The translations under genes and the position numbers were made by a program. This document shows positions 59,471 through 64,000 of a stretch of DNA of 64,000 nucleotides, in pieces (position 1 is the first letter of the stretch; each line of letters opens with the position of its first letter). The stretch covers positions 37,784-101,783 of the forward strand of contig NZ_JANGCG010000011.1 in NCBI RefSeq assembly GCF_024462815.1, written 5' to 3'. A model generated the notes under the pieces. The model was not told the origin of the DNA, did no database searches, and worked only from the letters and a program-made list of their open reading frames with translations. The stretch comes from Gemmiger formicilis (GTDB lineage Bacteria; Bacillota; Clostridia; Oscillospirales; Ruminococcaceae).

Positions 59471-61364
59471 AGCTTGCGGGTTCGGGTGGCTGCTTCTTCT
59501 TGATGAAGTTGTACCATTGACCGCCGACACGCCTTGCGCCTAAAATGCCGCCCATGTTGCGCTTGGCGTTCTGTACCGTCCTCTCGGATATTCCGGCTTC
59601 GGCTGCGGCTTTTACAATGTCCTCGCTGGCAAGCTCTTTCCCGTCTGCAAGCAGGTCAAGTATCAGCCTTTCGGCTTGCTCGGTTTTGGTGGCGTTGTTG
59701 CCGCCCGCGCCGGACAGCAGTTCGTCGGCGGTGATGTCGTATTCGCCTATCCACGAAAAGCCCGTTTCCGGGTCAAGGCAAAAGGCAACGGGCTTGCCCT
59801 CCGGCGCAAGGGAAGATTTGTCATGGACGATAACGCGCACATTCGGTTCTCGCTTCACGCGCCCGATCAGCAGGACGCTCCTTGCTGCGGCGCGGAAGTC
59901 GATAGACCCTAAGCCCCGGTATGCGCTCTGCCCTCCGGCAGCTTTGTTGAGATGTCCGATAAGGATAACGGCGCACCCGGTACGCTCGGCAACATCGGCA
60001 AGGCGGCGGAACATGGGGCGCACTTCGTTTGCCCGGTTCATGTCGGTCTTTTCGCCCATGTACGCCTGTATGGGGTCAAGGATAATCAGACGCGCCCCGT
60101 TCTGCGTGATTGCCTTTTCTATGCGCTCGTCGGAGAGGGTAAGCTCCCGCTTGGCTTCATCAATCACAAGTACGCGGTCAAGGTCGGCTTCTGCTTCCAT
60201 CAAGCGGGGCTTGACGGTATCGCCCAGCCCGTCCTCGGCGGTCTGGTAAATCACATTGAACGGCGGCAGGGGCTTCATGTTCGGAAGCTCCCGCCCGGTG
60301 GTGCAGGCGGCGGCAAGGCGTAGGGCAAAGGTGGTCTTGCCCTCGCCGGGATTGCCTTGCACAATGGTTACTTTCCCAAAGGGAATATACGGCTCCCATA
60401 GCCATTCAACGGTCTGTGTGTCCACCTCGCTCATACGGATAATCTCAACGGTTTCTTCCTGCGGCGGCTCTTTCAAGCCGTAAATCGCTTCCCGGATATA
60501 CTTCCCGTCCGCGATTTCTCCCCGGCGCGTCTGCACCTCGTTCCAATCTTTGAAAAGGGGAATAAGACGGTGGACGGTCAAGCCCTCCGGCATAAGCTCC
60601 ACAAGGCGGCTGCAAGCGTCGTTTCCGGCTTGGTCGCTGTCAAGGCAGAGGTAAACGGTCTTGATGTTCGGACGGTCAGAGAGGAAACGCAGCAGGGCTT
60701 TTTCTCCCACGCCGCCCAGTGCAAGGTAGCTTTGTTTCTGCCATTCCTTTTTGAACAGGCAGAGGAAAGATAAAAGGTCAATCGGTGCTTCAAAGACAAA
60801 CAGCCTTTCGCCCTCGCCCCGGTAGCAGAAGTTAAAGGCTTTGTCGCTGCCTTTCACATCAAGCCGGAAGCTCCTGGCTGTGCCGCGCTGGTGGGCGTAT
60901 CTCGGTATGCCGCTTTCATCTCTGCCGACGAATACGGCGTTGTGATGGGCGGCTTCCTCGTAAATATCGCCGCTGGAAATGAAAAAGCCCGTCACATCTT
61001 CATCAATGCGGCGGGCTTCGGTAAGATACCTTTTCACTTGTTCGGCGGTGGGGCTGCGGGGCGGCAATCGGAAGTCGGAGAGGGGCGCGGGGCTGTCCGG
61101 CGGTGGGGCTGCGCCTTTCTCTCCTGTGAGAAGTTCAACGGCTTCGGTAAAGCTCTTTCCGAAAAACTCCATGAGGAAGTCAACGGGGCCGCCGCCCTTG
61201 CTCTGGCTGTGCCTGTACCATTTGTTTCCCCGGACGGTCAAGCTGTCGTGCCGTTTCCAGCGGTACTCGTTCCCGGCGCGGGTAAGCTGCTCGCCCTGTG
61301 ATTGCAGGAAAGAAACAAGGTCGGCTTGGTTGGCGTGGTCTATCTGTTCTTGGGTGTAATACAT
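59469..61364 (-). CDS. DUF3991/toprim primase-like and RepA-type helicase fusion of E3
   Basis: A 631-aa protein, nearly the same as 635-2536 in E1. It has the DUF3991-type N-terminus, toprim LDSDQAGNDA, Walker A GNPGEGKTTFAL, Walker B LIILDPIQAY and a C-terminal winged helix. Differences cluster in the linker near residue 95-120 and in TTGRELPNMKPLPP. ATG 61364 has AGAGAGGTAT before it; an ATG at 61400 is less likely. Confidence 0.87.
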   Translation of the reverse strand: MYYTQEQIDHANQADLVSFLQSQGEQLTRAGNEYRWKRHDSLTVRGNKWYRHSQSKGGGPVDFLMEFFGKSFTEAVELLTGEKGAAPPPDSPAPLSDFRLPPRSPTAEQVKRYLTEARRIDEDVTGFFISSGDIYEEAAHHNAVFVGRDESGIPRYAHQRGTARSFRLDVKGSDKAFNFCYRGEGERLFVFEAPIDLLSFLCLFKKEWQKQSYLALGGVGEKALLRFLSDRPNIKTVYLCLDSDQAGNDACSRLVELMPEGLTVHRLIPLFKDWNEVQTRRGEIADGKYIREAIYGLKEPPQEETVEIIRMSEVDTQTVEWLWEPYIPFGKVTIVQGNPGEGKTTFALRLAAACTTGRELPNMKPLPPFNVIYQTAEDGLGDTVKPRLMEAEADLDRVLVIDEAKRELTLSDERIEKAITQNGARLIILDPIQAYMGEKTDMNRANEVRPMFRRLADVAERTGCAVILIGHLNKAAGGQSAYRGLGSIDFRAAARSVLLIGRVKREPNVRVIVHDKSSLAPEGKPVAFCLDPETGFSWIGEYDITADELLSGAGGNNATKTEQAERLILDLLADGKELASEDIVKAAAEAGISERTVQNAKRNMGGILGARRVGGQWYNFIKKKQPPEPAS

Positions 61365-61453
61365 GGCTGATACCTCTCTTTCTGTGGTTGAATTGTTCAT
61401 AGTTTTGATGTAGAATGAAACCGAAAAATCGGAAGTTAGTGAGGTGCTGGATT

Positions 61454-61873
61454 GTGAATGAAAGAGAAAAAAATATTCACTTATGGTTTGAAATGTGGCT
61501 TACAAAACAGGATTTAGGTATTGATAATATTTTTGCAGAAGATGTAATTTATACTGAAAGTTGGGGTCCAAAATATAATAACCGTCAAATCGTAAAACAC
61601 TGGTTTCAGGAATGGAATACTCGTGGCAAAGTCGTTGCTTGGGAAATCAAACAATTTTTCCACAAAGGAAATCAGACGATTGTGGAGTGGTATTTCAAAA
61701 ATGAAATGAACAATGGGAGCATAGAGGAATTTGATGGAATTTCCCTGGTTGAATGGACAAAGGATAATAAAATAAAATCATTGAAAGAGTTTGGCTGCAA
61801 TTTGAATAATTATAATCCTTATGAGCATAGTGACCTGCCCGAATTTAGGGACGAAAGAGCAAGTTGGTTTTAA
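61454..61873 (+). CDS. SnoaL-like (NTF2-fold) small protein
   Basis: A 139-aa protein with IHLWFEMWLTKQDLGIDNIF, VIYTESWGPKYNNRQIVKHW and TIVEWYFKNEMNNGSIEEFD, the layout of SnoaL/NTF2-fold proteins. These are diverse small-molecule-binding proteins; the ligand here is unknown. AT-rich, plus strand, in the slot where E1 has an unrelated gene. The start is taken as GTG 61454 with GTGAGGTG before it. Confidence 0.72.
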   Translation: MNEREKNIHLWFEMWLTKQDLGIDNIFAEDVIYTESWGPKYNNRQIVKHWFQEWNTRGKVVAWEIKQFFHKGNQTIVEWYFKNEMNNGSIEEFDGISLVEWTKDNKIKSLKEFGCNLNNYNPYEHSDLPEFRDERASWF

Positions 61874-61913
61874 TATTAGGAATCAATAGCGTCCATTTTA
61901 TCGGAAAACATTT

Positions 61914-61950
61914 AGGACGGACAGGCAAAACCGCTTGCCCGTCCTTTCCT
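61914..61950. terminator. Bidirectional hairpin between SnoaL-like gene and mobA
   Basis: AGGACGGACAGGCAA and a near-complement CTTGCCCGTCCT, with TTTCCTTT after it on the plus strand. Counterpart of 3018-3054 in E1. Confidence 0.65.
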
Positions 61951-63459
61951 TTATCGCTCCTGTTCATGCCGCTTGGCGCGGTTCTGTGTCTGTTCCGGCT
62001 GGTCGGCGCGGAGTGCAATATCCACGCATTTGCGGATTTTTTGAAGCTCGGCAACCTCGGCGCGGGTATCTTTCAGTTTGGTATAATCGCTGTCCCTCTG
62101 CGTTTTGAGGTCAGCATATTCCTGTTCCCATTCCGCAATAGGCAAGGTCTTTGTTCCTTTCGGCAGATTTGCATGGAGATAGCGGTTTGCCGCGTCCCAT
62201 AGGGTAAGCTCGGCGCGGCGGGCTTCCGCAAACTTCTCCTGTTTTCCTTTCCAGCGGATTTGCCGATACTCGTCCTGTATGGGCTTGTAGGTTTGATAAT
62301 TTCTGCCGTACTCCATGAGCTTTTGCAGTTCTTTCATGCGCTGCTCGGCGGTTTTCATTCCCTCCCGGATTGAATAGGCTTTATCACTGACAGAGGAAAG
62401 AGAAGCGTCCAGCTCGTCAAGATTAGAGATACCATGCTCGGAAAGATAGTTGACCGCTGCCGCTATGGTTTTCAGTTCGTCGGCTGCGTGTTGGTGCTGC
62501 CAACGCTGCGAATACTTCCGGCTCTTTTCTCTCTGAACGCTCAAATACTTCATCAACAGATTTGCGAGGTTGGGAGATTGCGGCGGCTGTTCTGGGGCGG
62601 TTTCCCACGCTTTGAACAGGTCGGCAATCCATTCCTTGAGTTTCCCAATCTGCGCCCGGATTTCCCGGATAAGGCGGTTTGCCTTTTGGATATTTCGGTT
62701 CAGTTCGCCTTTCTCGGTGGCGATGCCTTTCTTCTCCATCTGGCAAGCCGCCACGCCCATGTGGACGGTGGGCAGCTCGTCAATTCCTCTCTCGGCGTTG
62801 CTGCGGTGGTCGATACGCTCCGGGCTTCCGTTCCTCTCCAAAAAGTCGTTGGTAAAGTCAGCCCATGCCTTGCGCCACAAGAGGGTGTTGTCCTTGTCGT
62901 TCCAGCCTGTAAGGTCAACTTTGTGGGTCTTGTATCTGCCGCTTGGCAAGCGAATACGCTCGCCGTTCTCGTCAAGGTCATATTCCTTTTTGGATTTCGC
63001 TGCCCATGTGCCGCGCTCGTCAAGGGGGCGCATGGTAAGCATGATGTGACAATGGGGGTTGCCGCTGTCGGTGTCGTGAATGGCATAATCAACGCACATT
63101 CCTCTGGAAACAAATTGAGAGGAACAGTATTCCCGGACAAGCCGGATCTGTTCCTCTCTGGATAACTCAATGGGGAGTGCTGCGTCAATCTCTCTGGCAA
63201 GCTGGGCGTTCCCGGCTTTCTCGTAAAGCTCCACGCTGTTCCACAAGGTTGAACGGTCAGAGAAAGAGGGCGGGGCGTGGGACGGCAGCATGATTTCTGT
63301 ATGGACAACACCGCCTTTGCGGGTGTAGTCGTGGGTCATTCCGTCCCACTCGTTTGTCAGCTTTTCGCCGCTTCGGTAGGCGGCTGCGGCAACGGCTGAT
63401 TTGCCTTTTCCTCGGCTCACAATGCCGATGTTCCAATGGTAAATGGCTATGGGTATCAC
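61951..63459 (-). CDS. mobA: MobA/MobL-family relaxase of E3 (MOBQ)
   Basis: About 500 aa, nearly the same as the E1 relaxase at 3055-4563. The N-terminus AIYHWNIGIVSRGKGKSAV, AAAAYRSGEKL and the His cluster NPHCHIMLTMR are present. Main differences lie in the coiled-coil part (about residues 360-430). The start has the same GGGAGGTG / ATA arrangement; GTG 63459 is given as the standard choice. Confidence 0.88.
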   Translation of the reverse strand: MIPIAIYHWNIGIVSRGKGKSAVAAAAYRSGEKLTNEWDGMTHDYTRKGGVVHTEIMLPSHAPPSFSDRSTLWNSVELYEKAGNAQLAREIDAALPIELSREEQIRLVREYCSSQFVSRGMCVDYAIHDTDSGNPHCHIMLTMRPLDERGTWAAKSKKEYDLDENGERIRLPSGRYKTHKVDLTGWNDKDNTLLWRKAWADFTNDFLERNGSPERIDHRSNAERGIDELPTVHMGVAACQMEKKGIATEKGELNRNIQKANRLIREIRAQIGKLKEWIADLFKAWETAPEQPPQSPNLANLLMKYLSVQREKSRKYSQRWQHQHAADELKTIAAAVNYLSEHGISNLDELDASLSSVSDKAYSIREGMKTAEQRMKELQKLMEYGRNYQTYKPIQDEYRQIRWKGKQEKFAEARRAELTLWDAANRYLHANLPKGTKTLPIAEWEQEYADLKTQRDSDYTKLKDTRAEVAELQKIRKCVDIALRADQPEQTQNRAKRHEQER

Positions 63460-63670
63460 CTCCCGGATAGGATAATAAAACCCGCAAAAATGGTACAGGC
63501 GCCAACGGCGGGTGTACCGTTTTTGTGGGTGTGCAGGGATAGCCGCGTAAGCGGCGCAAGGGGTGCAGCCCCTTGTTGCGGCAAAGCCGCCAATGTCGGT
63601 CAGAGAGGGAAGCAAGCGGCTTTCTCTCTGTGCCGACAAGCCCTCGGCAGAGCGCACACGCCCGCAAGGG

Positions 63671-63699
63671 TGTATAAGTGCGCCCTTAGTTCCTAAGGG
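63671..63699. other. oriT: Putative oriT of E3
   Basis: GTGTATAAGTGCGCCCTT with the TAAGTGCGCCCT core, running into CCCTTA / TAAGGG. Compared with E1 both arms of the repeat have changed in a matching way. Confidence 0.8.
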
Positions 63700-63703
63700 A
63701 TTT

Positions 63704-63997
63704 TCAGCTTGTCGTTTCCTCGGCTCGTTTTCTCAAAAACTCCCGCGCTGGTTCACTCGTCAAAGCAAGTCTGAAAAAGGTCTGCGCATCCTCGTCCGGC
63801 ATGGCAATAAGCTCCGGCACAAGGCTTTCCATGAAGCCGCCGCGCTTGCAAAGCCTGTGGTTTCTCGCCTTGCGTTCCTCGACGGATAGCTTCTGCTTGA
63901 TGATTTTCTCCCGGTTCTCAAGCTGCCGGATTTTCTTCTTTCCGCCCTCAATCTCGGCTTGCAACTCCTCGCGGGTTTTCTCTCTCGTTTTCGTCAT
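63704..63997 (-). CDS. DUF3847 family protein of E3
   Basis: A 97-aa protein with a coiled-coil N-terminus, KARNHRLCKRGGFMESLVPE and a C-terminal LTSEPAREFLRKRAEETTS identical or nearly so to the E1 protein's tail. The middle differs more. It lies beside oriT. The ATG at 63997 is three bases from the window edge, so an upstream start cannot be ruled out. Confidence 0.78.
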   Translation of the reverse strand: MTKTREKTREELQAEIEGGKKKIRQLENREKIIKQKLSVEERKARNHRLCKRGGFMESLVPELIAMPDEDAQTFFRLALTSEPAREFLRKRAEETTS

Positions 63998-64000
63998 GGT

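Larger units (their letters stand above)
59375..64000 (-). mobile_element. E3: E1-like mobilizable element inserted in virD4 (continues beyond window)
   Basis: The left end has CA then TGAAGCGTTTTGTCAAG, which aligns with the left ends of E1 and E2. Genes are toprim-helicase, a plus-strand SnoaL-like gene, mobA, oriT and DUF3847, in the same order and almost the same sequence as E1. It lacks the TnpW gene and terminator that E1 has at this end. The recombinase and right end are outside the window. Confidence 0.85.

Overview
The window carries no housekeeping genes, rRNA or tRNA. It is accessory DNA of a gut-type Firmicute (Clostridia, Oscillospiraceae or Lachnospiraceae), judged from the families present: Tn1549/CTn2-type conjugation genes, TnpX-like serine recombinases, TnpV/TnpW small proteins, DUF3847, cysteine-rich VLP proteins and tet(W). 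Almost everything reads on the minus strand. The backbone is one Tn1549-like integrative conjugative element (ICE). Read from right to left it runs virD4, maff2, virB6-like, prgI, virB4, a short gene, a C5-cytosine methyltransferase, an NlpC/P60 peptidase, DUF4315, DUF4366 and topB. Only about 14 kb of the 64 kb is this backbone.

The other ~50 kb is five smaller mobilizable elements (IMEs), each sitting inside a conjugation gene. From left to right: E1 (302-9225) splits topB. Elements A (20083-30865) and B (30868-42044, carrying tet(W)) lie back to back inside maff2. E2 (43023-58717) splits virD4. E3 (59375 to beyond the window) splits virD4 a second time. The split genes can be rejoined across a 2-bp overlap: topB at GA, virD4 at GG and at TG, maff2 at GG and at CA. 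Where both sides are visible the reading frame is restored, so precise excision would repair the ICE.

E1, E2 and E3 share end sequences. In E1 and E2 joining the two ends would place a TTGACA at the left end exactly 17 bp from a TATGCT at the right end. That forms a promoter reading into the recombinase only in the circle, as known for TnpX of Tn4451. In the integrated state the recombinase genes of E1 and E2 lie directly downstream of the 5' part of the split ICE gene, in the same direction, so ICE transcription could switch on excision.

E1, A, E2 and E3 each have a MobA/MobL (MOBQ) relaxase, a DUF3847 protein and a putative oriT with an RSF1010-like core. B instead has a MOBP relaxase with MobC. 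Replication genes differ: toprim-helicase in E1 and E3, VirE/CHC2 primase in A, and IstB plus a winged-helix Rep in B and E2. Cargo is a sigma/anti-sigma pair (E1), a DUF1835 protein (A), tet(W) with its attenuator and a methyltransferase (B), a DinJ/YafQ toxin-antitoxin pair and a lantibiotic-immunity-like ABC transporter with its two-component system (E2), and a SnoaL-like protein (E3). One AT-rich plus-strand gene with an HEPN-like RNKIGH motif sits between topB and DUF4366 in the ICE itself.
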